From the IMG/VR virus record IMGVR_UViG_3300046323_000587, positions 124,001-188,000 of that record: a stretch of 64,000 nt of DNA. One strand, 5' to 3'. Below the pieces are notes generated by a model that was given only the letters and a program-made list of their open reading frames with translations, had not been told where the DNA came from and searched no databases. This DNA is from a virus. The translations under genes were made by a program, and so were the position numbers. Of this stretch, positions 1 to 12,000 are shown piece by piece (positions within the stretch are counted from its first letter, which is position 1; each line of letters opens with the position of its first letter).

Positions 1-3000
1 TGATTTTAAATCATTCATTTGTTTTTCTAGAAGTTGTTTTTCATCAATAGATAGATTAGACTTAGAAGTTTGTATTAAATAGTTTAAAAATCCAGAACCA
101 TTTTGTTCTTGATGAAGTTCTTGTAATTTAGCTACTTTTGCTTCATCGGATAAATCTTTAAATCTTGGATCTTTTATTGCTTCTAAATAAGAAAGCATTG
201 CCTCTATGTGAGATGTTGAAGTAATATCAAAAGATAAATAAGTATAACAAAGTTTACGAGCAAGAGAATTAAAGTGTTTTTGTTGAGAAGTTCTATTTTT
301 CTCTCTTAAAGCAACTAAAGAAGTCAATCCTTCTATATTAGGTTTTACAGTAGGTACATAGTTAGTAGGTTTATCTGCGTAAGTATTAGGGTTAAGAATA
401 AATTCAAAAGTATTCTTCTTCAATGCTTCAGCCATTTTTAAATAGAAGAATATATCTATATTAACAAGAGCTGTTTCATCTTTATCTAAATCTTTATTTT
501 GTTTTACTTTATCAGTTGATTTTTGTAATACTCCGTCAATTAAACTTACATAACGATAAGAATCTGACTCTGTAAAGAATAGATTATTAGCTAGAACTGA
601 ATTAAATATAGAATTAGCTAAACCTAAACTACTTAATTTAGTATTTGTTGCTTTTGTTACAGCTAAATCTTGTGTAAAAGATAATGCTAATGCAAAATTA
701 ATGCTTGTAGGCACATTTGAATCTTTAACATTTCTTGTTACTGTACTTGTTTTACTAACATCAATAATAGAAGTATCTTCATTTGTTAGTAAATCGTTTA
801 GTCTTATACCAATAAAATTAGAATAAGTTTCTCCATTTTTAGTTAAACGAACTAATCTATTGTTATTATTCTTTTTATTAATTTCTATAAAAGGTTTAAT
901 ACTATCAATAACAGTATTTTGGTCTTGAATTCTTTTTAATAACAAACTTGCTATTTTATATTGTAAATGAAAAATACTTCTATGTTTTTTATCTTCAAAG
1001 TTTGTAGAATCTTCTCTATAATCTAAATTTTCATCTCCATAAATTTCTATAATATAGCTTCTTAATAATTTTGGATTGTTTTTTAATTTTTCTATTCTAT
1101 TGCCTGGAACATAAGTAGCTAGTTGATTTATGCATTTATCATAGTCTTTTTTATTAAAATTCTCCCAAATAGTGTTTTTATTACTAGAAAGAGTTTCTAA
1201 TAAATTAGTATAATACTCTTTATTTTTTTCTATTAATTGGTCTATATTAAGTTTATTGCTTGTACGAGGATTTTTAAATTTTAAATCTCCAATTAACTTA
1301 TTTGCAAAACGTTCTCTTAGATTTTTAATATAACCTTGACCTTTATATTTATCTTCTATTACAATTGAAGCAGATGCACTTCCAGTAAGTTTTACCGCTA
1401 CATAAGAGATATTACTAGCAGTTTTAAAATCAATTAACATTGGAATCAATAGTTGTTCAGATTCACCCGTTTCTAATAAAGCTCTATACATTGAAATAGA
1501 GTTATTACTTACATCTAATGAAAAATATTTATCATAAAGAGCTTTTAATAAATTAAATTGAGTTTCTTGTAAGTTTAAACTATTATTCTCTAAAACAGAT
1601 TTTATATTTTGTCTGAATATTTCTATATCTCCAATAGAAGTTAAAGGTTTCAATCCTGCTACTTCATAATCTATCTCCATTTGTTGAAAAGCCTCTTTTC
1701 TTAATAACTCACTGTTTTTATTTAATAGCAATTCAGCTTTATTTTTAGCTTCTCCAAATATGTTAGCAATCTCTCTAAAAGTAAGATAAGATTCTCCTGT
1801 TGAGATATTAGACAACATTAATTGACCAATAGAAGAGAATTTATGGTGTTCAACATTATCTTCATTTGAATAGTTATCTTTAATTGTAAGACTTTTATCT
1901 GAATGTACTTCTCCTTTACCATTAATAGAAACTATTCTATCAAAAGTTGCATTTACTAACCCTGTAAAATTATTATGAATAACTTTCAATAGATTTTCTA
2001 GTGGTGGATTGTTTTCATCAATAACAAGTACAGTAGTTGAATCACTTGGTAAACTTTCTACTGGATTATCGTCATTATGTTTATTTACAAATGCTTTAAT
2101 ACCTAAGTACAATCTTTTTATTCTATCCTCAACTGATTCTGTATTATAATAAGTGACCACACCTTTAACACCCCCTGCACTTAAAGGATTAGCTTTTTCT
2201 GGATCAAAAAATAATCTAGCTCCAATTAAATCTTGTAATAGTACAGTAGCTTGATTAAATAATGTTGTATCTAAATCTGTTTTCTTAGCTGTATCAGCAG
2301 GAATAGCAAAATCTTTTAAATCCTCTGGTGTAACTTGACTTTCTGCAGCCAATAAATCTTCTTTAGTTTTAGCTAAACCAGAATAATTTACTCTACTTAC
2401 AGTTGATAAAATAGGTTCAGAACTTTGATCTGGATTATCAGAATAAGGTGATTGTGTAACTATTTTTGTTGGTTTAGTGTCAGTATCTAAAAATAAATTT
2501 GTATGTCTAGTTAATTCTATTCTTTCATTTTTAACAATTCCAGAAACATAATGTTTGCCAGATTCGTATTCTATTTTAATAGGATTTAGTGTAGTTTTAG
2601 AATATTTAATAGCTTTTTTAGAATATGTTTTACCGATTGTAGTAAATTCAGTTACTGTATCTGTAACATCTAATTTATTTACTTCTTTTATAAGTTTTAT
2701 TTCTGAATTAATTTTAGATTGAATAACAGGATTTAATTGTTTTTCTATATTTGCTACATTAAATTGAAGCTTTTTAAATTGTTCTTTATTTTGATACTTT
2801 TTAATAGAAGTTTCTTTAAAAAATCTTAGTGCGTTATAGAAATCAACTTGAATGTTTCTTTGAACTTCTTCTACTTCATTTAAAGTCATTGTACTTAAAT
2901 CACTATAATCAAAACTATTAAATGAATTTAAAATTTCTTTTTCTAATAAAAGAAAAGTATCTGATTCTAATTTAGAACCAGATAAACCTTCTTTAATTTT

Positions 3001-3090
3001 TTTATTTATTTCTGAATATATTTTATCAATAAATATATTAGCATTTGCTTTATTAAATTGTTCTATTTTTTGATTTTTACAATCTGCCAT
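1..3090 (-). CDS. Giant virion protein, N-terminal 1030 residues (partial)
   Basis: This frame is open from an ATG at 3090 to the left edge of the window without a stop, so the gene is cut off and its end is outside. The protein starts MADCKNQKIEQ. The start lies one base after the stop of the 3833-aa gene, so the two are translated from one message. It is helical, Lys/Asn/Glu-rich and has no signal peptide. I saw no confident catalytic motif in the visible part; a segment near residue 360 reads VLVIDENN but without a P-loop. In crAss-like phages the giant proteins at the end of the cargo run include the virion-packaged RNA polymerase, whose DxDGD-type motif would lie further on. That identity is a guess from position only. 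The frame and coding nature are secure. Confidence 0.8.
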   Translation of the reverse strand, partial: MADCKNQKIEQFNKANANIFIDKIYSEINKKIKEGLSGSKLESDTFLLLEKEILNSFNSFDYSDLSTMTLNEVEEVQRNIQVDFYNALRFFKETSIKKYQNKEQFKKLQFNVANIEKQLNPVIQSKINSEIKLIKEVNKLDVTDTVTEFTTIGKTYSKKAIKYSKTTLNPIKIEYESGKHYVSGIVKNERIELTRHTNLFLDTDTKPTKIVTQSPYSDNPDQSSEPILSTVSRVNYSGLAKTKEDLLAAESQVTPEDLKDFAIPADTAKKTDLDTTLFNQATVLLQDLIGARLFFDPEKANPLSAGGVKGVVTYYNTESVEDRIKRLYLGIKAFVNKHNDDNPVESLPSDSTTVLVIDENNPPLENLLKVIHNNFTGLVNATFDRIVSINGKGEVHSDKSLTIKDNYSNEDNVEHHKFSSIGQLMLSNISTGESYLTFREIANIFGEAKNKAELLLNKNSELLRKEAFQQMEIDYEVAGLKPLTSIGDIEIFRQNIKSVLENNSLNLQETQFNLLKALYDKYFSLDVSNNSISMYRALLETGESEQLLIPMLIDFKTASNISYVAVKLTGSASASIVIEDKYKGQGYIKNLRERFANKLIGDLKFKNPRTSNKLNIDQLIEKNKEYYTNLLETLSSNKNTIWENFNKKDYDKCINQLATYVPGNRIEKLKNNPKLLRSYIIEIYGDENLDYREDSTNFEDKKHRSIFHLQYKIASLLLKRIQDQNTVIDSIKPFIEINKKNNNNRLVRLTKNGETYSNFIGIRLNDLLTNEDTSIIDVSKTSTVTRNVKDSNVPTSINFALALSFTQDLAVTKATNTKLSSLGLANSIFNSVLANNLFFTESDSYRYVSLIDGVLQKSTDKVKQNKDLDKDETALVNIDIFFYLKMAEALKKNTFEFILNPNTYADKPTNYVPTVKPNIEGLTSLVALREKNRTSQQKHFNSLARKLCYTYLSFDITSTSHIEAMLSYLEAIKDPRFKDLSDEAKVAKLQELHQEQNGSGFLNYLIQTSKSNLSIDEKQLLEKQMNDLKS

Positions 3091-3091
3091 T

Positions 3092-6000
3092 TTATTTACA
3101 ACTTATGTTAGTATTATTATAAATTTTTTGAAAAGATATATTTAAATTCTCGAAATCTTCATCAATTAAATTTCTTAGAAAAAAAGATCTAGCATCTGAT
3201 AAATCACCTAAAGTAGGTTTACTTATTCCTTCATACGCAGCTGATAAACCATTTTCTACTTGATTATTAATTTTATCTAGAAACTCAAATAATGGATATT
3301 CTTCTTTTAATAATCTTTTATTTATATCATCAAAATTAGTTTCTCCATAAATCATTCTAACTGCATCAGAATTAGTGTCTTTTAATTGAGCCATAGCTAT
3401 ATTAAATTGAGACCAATTGCCATTTAAAATAGCTGATTGTGCATCACTAGGTTTTTCAATTAAAGAATTTGCTTTACTTACTTCTTGAATAAAACTATAA
3501 TAAAATTTAGAAAAATCTTGTTTAGGTGTAGTTGGTGTAGATTCTATAATTTCTGTTTCTTGTACAATAGGTAATTCTTTTTTTAATATACTATCTATTG
3601 TATTAGATAAAACTAATTTATATCTTTTTTCATCTTTTTCTATTTCAGTTTGATAAGTATACAATCGATTAGTAGAATCATATATTACAGAATCTGGAAT
3701 AAAATCTAAGTTATAACCTTTATCTAATCTAGCTTTAAATAGTTCATTTGCTCCTTCTCTTATATTAAGAACTATAAATTCTTTACCTTTCAATTTAAAA
3801 AAGATTTCTTTTGCTTCATTTTTTAATGTTTTTCCATCAAGTAAATTTGTAATATCTGAATTAGTAGGTATTCCTAAAACATTATCAGCATAACCTTTTC
3901 TAATTATAGCAATCTTTTCTTGCTTTTCTTTTTCTACTGTATCTTCACTTTCTTTTATTTTCATATCTTGTTTTAATTTACTAACATCTTCCAAAGATAA
4001 GTCAAAAAATCCATAATCTGGACCTTCTTTAAACGTAATATGTGAAGTATCTGTTAATATTCCATAATGTGGCCCTGGCTGTGTACTATCAACAAGTTTA
4101 GTTAGATTCTTTCCTGGTGTGATACCAAAGATACCATTTTTAAATTGTTCTGTTCCTATTAAAGCTGTATGTAATGAACTAAGTAAAGACTTATCTAAAT
4201 CCACTAATTCTTTTATCTTAAAGAAGTTTGAATATAAATTTTGTTTTCCAGCTGCATTTAATTGTAAAAAGTGGTAGGCAGATAAAATTAATCTTACATC
4301 CATAGGATTGATGTTCCTTCCATCACCTTCTAGTTTTTTTATTAATGTTTCTAATTTTTTTTCTAGATTGTCTTTTAAAGTTTCTGCGGAAGGTTCCGAA
4401 TCAAAAAAATCAGCAAAAGGGTTTGACATTCCTTGTTGATAATCATCAATATCTTCTTGAGAAGTATTTTTACTTTCTCCTAAATACTCTCCAATAGCTT
4501 TTAGTATATCAGTTTCAGTTATATTTTCAGGGTCTGTAGTGCTTACTAATTCTAAATTGTATTTAAAATCAAGCTTTTTCCCTAAAAATTTAGTAAGAAT
4601 TTGTTTAAATCCTTTTGATAAATTTTCTTTTAGATTTGGTGTAATAATTAAATCAACTTTTACTCCAAAATCTTTTTTATTTGTAGGGTCTTCTGTTACA
4701 ATTGCTTGAAAGTTGTCATAAATTGTATTAAATGTAGTTTTTCCTTCGTCAGCATAAATTACTGTAATACCTTTATAACCAGCAAAGAATTTTTTAATAA
4801 GGTCTGCTTTATCAGTAACTGTGACAGGTTTTCCACTTGATTCAATAACTTGATTCCCTAATGTAGTTAAAATAAAAGGTCTACCAGTTTTTAAATCAAA
4901 ATTTTGTCCTTTTTTAGATAATCTATCTCTTACATCTTTAGAAGTTTCAGGTTTATCATACCAAACATAAGCACCACTAATTAAAAATTCAGTTCTTTCT
5001 TGTAATTGTTTTAAAGTTGTAGCTTCATTTTCTTTTCTAGTAAATCGACCATTTTTAATTTTTAAAGTTTCTTTTAATTCTGCAACATCTTTCTTTGAAA
5101 TTGTACCTATTACTACTTCATTATCAGATTCTGAAACTTTTTTACCAAAATTATTAGTTGTATCAAAAAATTGATTTTTAATTTCATTTGTTACGTATTC
5201 TCCGTATTTATTATTGTTATAAATACCCCCTAACGAAATTTCTAAATCTTCAACAACAACTCTCCATTCGTAAGTGATATTACCTTCATCTAAATCATTT
5301 AATTCAGTTGAACGTGAATTTACAGAAGCATCAGTTGAAGGATTAAACTTTTTACCAACTAATTTAACTGTAAATGGTTTGCGTACAATAGAATCTATTA
5401 AAATTTTTAATTTTCGTTTTACTTTAAAAGTATCTGGAAAAGCTTTTACTTTCTCTTGTAATGCTCCTACATCAATTTTTCCTGTATAATAGTTTTTTAA
5501 AGATTGAATAAAAGAAATTATCCTCTGTTGTTCTGAATCATTTAATTTATCAGTTATTTCAAGAAATTGTTTTAATCTAGTTACATCAGATAAAGGAATA
5601 TGCCAAATATAAAATCTTGCTGCATTGTATAGCTTAGAGTCATTGTCTAAATTAACTAAATTTCCATTTAAATTATCTTCAAGTAAATCATTTTCTATTT
5701 TCTTTAAATCTTCTCCGGGAATTGGTATAATAGTAATAGTTTGTTTTGGTAATTTTTCGGTTACAGATTTGAATACAACTACTTTATAATATGTTCCTGT
5801 TTTAATGATGCCGTGTGTATTTGATGTAAAACTTTTTAAAAGATTATCCACTGATTCTTTATATCCTTTATCCTCTAGATTAGGTGTAGCAAGCTTTTGT
5901 TTGTCTACATTAGGTATCTGAGTAACTGTTTTACCATCAATTGTAAATTGAATTACTTTATCAACTATTTTATCTTTGTAACGGTTTTTTAAAAATTCTT

Positions 6001-9000
6001 TATCTTCTTTATTTAAATTTAAATCAGAGGCATCAGCATAAGTTTTAGCTTGTTCTATTTTAATAATAATTTTAGGCGTTAATTTGATTTCAAAATCAGC
6101 TTTAGTTAAAGTAGGAAATATTTCTTTTAGTTGAGCTATTCTAAGAGGGTCTAATTGAGCTTCAAGCTCCTTTGTTAGATTCTTATATTCTATATTATTT
6201 AGTGTTCCTTTTAATTTACTTTGTTTTAAAGTTTCTAGTTTCTCTACAATATCTTTTATAGGATTGTTTGTACTTAATATAGACCAAAGATAAGATTCTT
6301 TAAGTTTATTGTATAGTAACTCTATTGTAGTAGTATCTGTACCTTCTGCAAACAATTCATTAAGGTTTAGATTTTCTTTATTGCTTATTACCGCTTTTTT
6401 AAAATCCGCTTTTATTTTTTCAGTAATTTCTTGAGGTGTTTTATCAGAACCTTCATCTTCTTTTATAGGATCTTTTTTTGATTCTTCTTCTACTACATTT
6501 TTATAATAATCTCTAATAAATTCCTCTGCATTAGCTTTATCTAAAATACTTGGTATAGAATAATACTCTCTTTGTTCTTGTTTAGAAAAATCAGTGTTAG
6601 CTAAATCTGGTGTAGTAGTCAAGTCATTACTTTGAAATACAATCTTATCAGTTGCTTTTAAAAGCATAGTATATAAAGGTCTCGATGTAGATAGAGTAAG
6701 ATCATCTTTATTTAAAGCAATGTAAGCGTTTCTATAAGATTTACTTTGAGCTTTTTGTAAAGTAGTTACATAACCTAAATCAATTTGATTGAATCTAGCT
6801 TTAATGCTGCTGTGATAATCTGAAATTGATTTTGATTCTAGTAGATTTTTTAACTCATTTCTTCCATTGCTATCTAAAAAAGGTATTGTTATTGTTCTAC
6901 CTCCCTGTTCTAATGTTACTGTATAACCTGTAAATTTTTTACTATCTAATTTAATCTCCTTTCTATCTTTAAAAAATTCCAGATCTCCCTCTAAAATACC
7001 GTCACTTATTTTATCTACTGTAAAAAAAGTTCCAAGTTTTATAATTTCTGTATATTGTCTATCGATATATTGTTTAATACTTGTTGTAGTAACAATCAAA
7101 TCACCTTTTTCTAATTCTTTTTTTCTACCTAATTTTGTTCTTACTCTTTTATTAAGTTCTTCAGCTCTTTTAATTGTACTTGTAATAATTCTAGTAGAAG
7201 TTAGATTAGCCTTAAAATCTTTTATAAAAGTTTCTAAAAAGACCTCTTCTTCTTTTATAACAGCTACACCTGAGTTAGTTTCTGAATCAAAATTAGACTC
7301 TATTTTTTTAGTTTTAGTGTCTGTTTCAAATATTCTACTTAAATTGTTGTAATCGGCTAGTTTAATTATTTTTGTTTTAAATTCATCAATTCTAACTTCT
7401 TTATTCTTAAAGACTTTACTTTTTTCAGGTTCTGGAATATCTATTGTATCCTTATCGTATAATAAAATAAATTTTCTTCCAGGTTCTATTAAGTTACCTA
7501 TATCGGAATTACTTATATATTCTGATTCAACTATAACTATATAATCATATTTCTTATCTATTGGTCTAGGTACACCTTCTTTTATAACTTTTTTTCCATT
7601 TTCATCTAAATATTCACTAAAAGAAGTAGTAATAGTCATACTTCCAGATATGTCAGCTTTTGTATATAATTCTAAACCAGCATTATTAGGTGATAAATAT
7701 AAAATATTAGAACTTAATTCAGATATTTTCTTCAATATATCAGTTTTATCAGTTTTTGAAGACACATCAACTCTAACAGAGCGAGTAGAATTGGCTATTT
7801 CTTCTATTGCAGCTAAATTAAAGTTTTCTTCTTCATCAGCTTTAACTTTACGTCCTAATTCTGTTGAAGTAAAAGATACTTCTTCTTTAACAAAACCAAG
7901 TAAATCTGTATTTATGTCATAATCAGTTGGTTCTTCTTCTAAAGATTCTTGAGTTTGTATTATTATATCTAAATCATCTGTTGAAAATTCTTTTTTTACA
8001 GGCTTATTTGTAATACTAGATTTAATTTCAGCTTCTTTTTTAGTTGTAGCAGCAGGTTTAGGTTTGTTGCTAGTTTTAACTTTAGTTGATTTACTTGCAC
8101 CAGAATCAGATGTAGGTTCTTTTCTTACTTCAACATTTTCGACACCTTCAACAGGAACTAACCTAACTTTTAATTCTTCTACTTGTTTCTTATAATTAGC
8201 TTTTGCTTTTGATTTAACCTCTTCATTAGATAAAAAAGTAACTTGATACCCACCTAATTCTTTATTTGGTGTCTTTTCTTCTGCTTCTTGTAATCCTAAA
8301 TGTTTTAGAATGTTTTTGTGCTTATTTCTAACAACAATATTAACTCTACGTTTACCTCTTGAAACTGCTGTGATTAGTTTTGTGAGAATATCTAGATGAT
8401 AAAGTTTTTGATCAAAATTTGTACCAATAAATTTATCGTTTACTATTTCATCTTTTGTTGATTTATTATAAGCTTCTTTTATATTATCATAAATAGAAAC
8501 AATATCTAAAAATACAACTTCTTTTTCACTTCCTTGTGCTTGAGAATTTGTATAAGTTAAAATATCGTCTACAACTTCTTCTCCAATTACCATTATTTCA
8601 GATGTATCTATTTCTTTACCTATTCTTTTAAAAGGTTTTATAGCTACATTAGATTCTTTAGCTTTTTCAAACAATTCTTTTTCTTTTGTAGCAGCTTCTT
8701 TATATTTCTCTTTTTCTCCATTAACAAATTGTCCGAATCCATCATCAGCAATAACAGATACTTTAATACCAGAATAATCTTCATCATTATAAGAAATTTT
8801 ATCTTTAAGATTCAAAGAACCTAATATAGCTATTATATCAATAGAAGCATTATCAAATCTAGAATCTAAGGTAGTTATATTATTTTCTAATGCTTTTAAT
8901 CCTATGTTTAAAGTAGCTAAAAAATCAATATTAGCTTTATATCCAATTCTTAAAGAATCTGTCAGAGGTAAAGTTCTAGTAATAAAAGGAATTGAAGTAA

Positions 9001-12000
9001 TGCTGTTATTAGTATATACAGGATATTTATCTGGTTCAGAAGTGTGTGAGATATTTTGAATTTGTTTAGAATCTCCTGTATAAAATATAGGCAATCTATT
9101 CTCAAGATTAGCTGCATTTTGTAACTCTTCTAAAAAATAAATTACATTTTTAGGTATGTTAGTTGCTTCATCATAAAATATTGAATTATAAGTTTCAGCA
9201 AACACTTTAAATTTTTCAATATTACCATCTTTTAAAAATACCTTATAATCTGTTGTTTCTCCATTAATTAAATCAAAAGCTTCTTTTTCAGTTAATCCAA
9301 ATTGTTGTAATAAAGCATTTAAAATACCAAAAGGTTTGTTTACTAAGTTCTCAAATTTTGCTATGCCTAAGTCTCCTAGTTTATCAACTTTATCAACTTT
9401 ATCTTTTAAGTCAAATGTTGATAACATTGAATCAAAATTGCCTTGTTGTATAATATTATTAGATAACAATAAAGTTTTTTTAGTTGAATTTTTATTTATT
9501 AAAGTAAGTAAATATGACATAATCATAGAAGTCTTACCTGTACCGAAAGTACCATCAATAAATATTTGGTTTTTAATAGGGTTGTAAATATCTAAATAAG
9601 CTAATATTTCTTGTTTGTATACTTCCTTATCTTTACCTAATAATACTTCTTTTAATGTTAGATCTGTTACATCTTTATCACTTGTTTTACTATAATAAGT
9701 GCTTTTTTCAAAATCTATTTTATCTCCATTAAAAAAAAGATTTATATTTGAACTTAATCCAAATTGTCTAACTAAAGATTGAAATTCTGGTTCAATTAAT
9801 ATGTCTTCTGTTAAGTCTTTATCAAAATATTCTTTTAATTTAAGAACTTTTGAAGCTAGTATATCAAATTGTTTATTATCTTTTGCTAAATAAAACTTAT
9901 ATGCTTCTAAGATTACTTTTTCTTGTATTCCAATAGGCGCATTTACATTTTCTTTTTCTAAAAGAATAGAAATAGTTTCAAAATATAGTTTTCTGGAATT
10001 ATTAGAAGGAAAATTTAATACTTCAGAAATATAGTGGTACTTAGCAGCTAAATTATATTTTTGTTCTTCTAATAAGTCTTCTGAAATTGTAAATTCACTA
10101 GAACTTTTAAATATACCTGTTGTATTTTCTCTTAATGAACTTAAATTTTGAGAAGTTGTTACACTATTATAAATACCTGATTTTGTAGCAAGATTGTCAC
10201 CAGGATTAATTTTTATTACTTTATTTACACTTGTAGTATATAAATCTACGTGACCGTTATCTTTTAATTCAACTCCTCTTTCTAAAGCTTCTCGTTCATT
10301 GTTTTGATAGTTTATTAAAGCTTCATCAATCAATTCTTTTACTTCTTTTTCTTGTGTTTGATACCAAGAATATAAAGCAGTTTCAAGTTCACTTAAATAA
10401 ACAATATCTTCTACAATAGTTTCTGAACTAATTTTATCAAATTCTTTATCTGGACTGTATTTATCACCTAGTTGGTTTTGTATTTCAGAATCAATACCGG
10501 AAATTAAATTTATTGTAGAGTGTAATACAGCTGTATCTTTTTTTACTACTGTGATAGATTTTTTAATGAATAAATTATCTTTATTATTTTCATTAAAGTT
10601 TTTTCTTTCAGTTAAAAATTTTACAACTCTTTCATTATTTTCTAATATAATTCTAGTTTTTAAATATTCTTTATCAAATGCAGTAAAGAATTGTTGTTCT
10701 TTAGAATCTTTTTGAATTTCTTTTAGTTTAGAATCATAAGAACCATTTAATTCAACTTCTTTTTTAATTCCATTAATAAATAATAATAATTTATTAGAAT
10801 TTTCTAAAAGATTTATAATATTATTAATTTCAGCAACAGAGTATAATTTTAAAGTTCCTTTATCTGAATTTTGAAATGCAGCAACATTATTTGAATCTAT
10901 TTTTTGAAGTATTTCAAATTCTTTTTCTAGTTCTTGTGTGATATCAGTATATTGACTTGCTACTTCACCTGATAAACTTAATCCTTTATCAATTAAAAGA
11001 GTTTGAAGATTTTCAAAGTTTTTTGCTAATTGATTATATTTAGACAATAGATTTTCACTAAGAGTTTTGTTTAACTCAGGAACATCATTTTTATAACTTC
11101 TAATTAATTCTTGTTGTAAAGGTTCTTTTTTAAATTCATTCAAATAAGGATTTTCAGAATCTCTTTTCCATACATTAACCATAGGAATAATAAATTCCAT
11201 AGCAGACATTAAAGCTCTTTGTTTATCTATTGTAGATTGAAGTTTACTTAATTCTGTAGTAACATTAACAGTTTCAGAAGTCAATCCAAATTCTTCAATA
11301 TCGGAATTAAATTGTTTAATGATTTTATTTCCAGTTGAACCAGCATTATTTAATGAATTATCGTTATCAAAATAAAATTTAGAAAAATCAACTTCTGGCT
11401 CTATTTCAATATGTTCTAATAAAGTTTCTTTAAAAAGGTTTTTAAAATCAGTATCTTCAGTTTCATCATCAGAATAAATATTTTCATTTAAGCTTTTAAT
11501 AATATCCGTAAATTTTTTATTTGATATTTTTGTACCTGCTTTTATAACAGTTGAATCAATAAATTCTTTAATAAAAGATTTTTGAAATACTTTATCTTTA
11601 AATGAATCAGTAAATTTATTTACTGAATAAATATTTCCATAATCATCTTCATCTTCTGTTTCAATTACATAATTTGTGTATAGTTCATTTCTTAATTTAT
11701 TATCTAACAGACTCACTTTTTTATCATTCTCCAACACATCTCTACTAACATCATAATTCTTAATAGGATTCAATGAAGCTTCTTTATATTTCTTAAATGC
11801 TAATTTAGCCTTAGTAATCTCTTCTTTACTACTCTCAAACTTACTTGCATCTATCTTACTTCCGTCTTCTGTAAAGTGTCTATGAATATCTGGATTTATA
11901 TTAAATAAAGCTTGATGTAAATAATCTGTAGCTAATTTACCTGTTTCTATATCTCGTTTTTTTCTCAAAACAGCATCAATGGCTTCTTTATTTGCACCAG

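Noticed and set aside
1981-2040. VLVIDENN as a Walker B motif of an ATPase in the left-edge protein
   Set aside because: No P-loop precedes it and no further ATPase motif follows, so it is probably chance.
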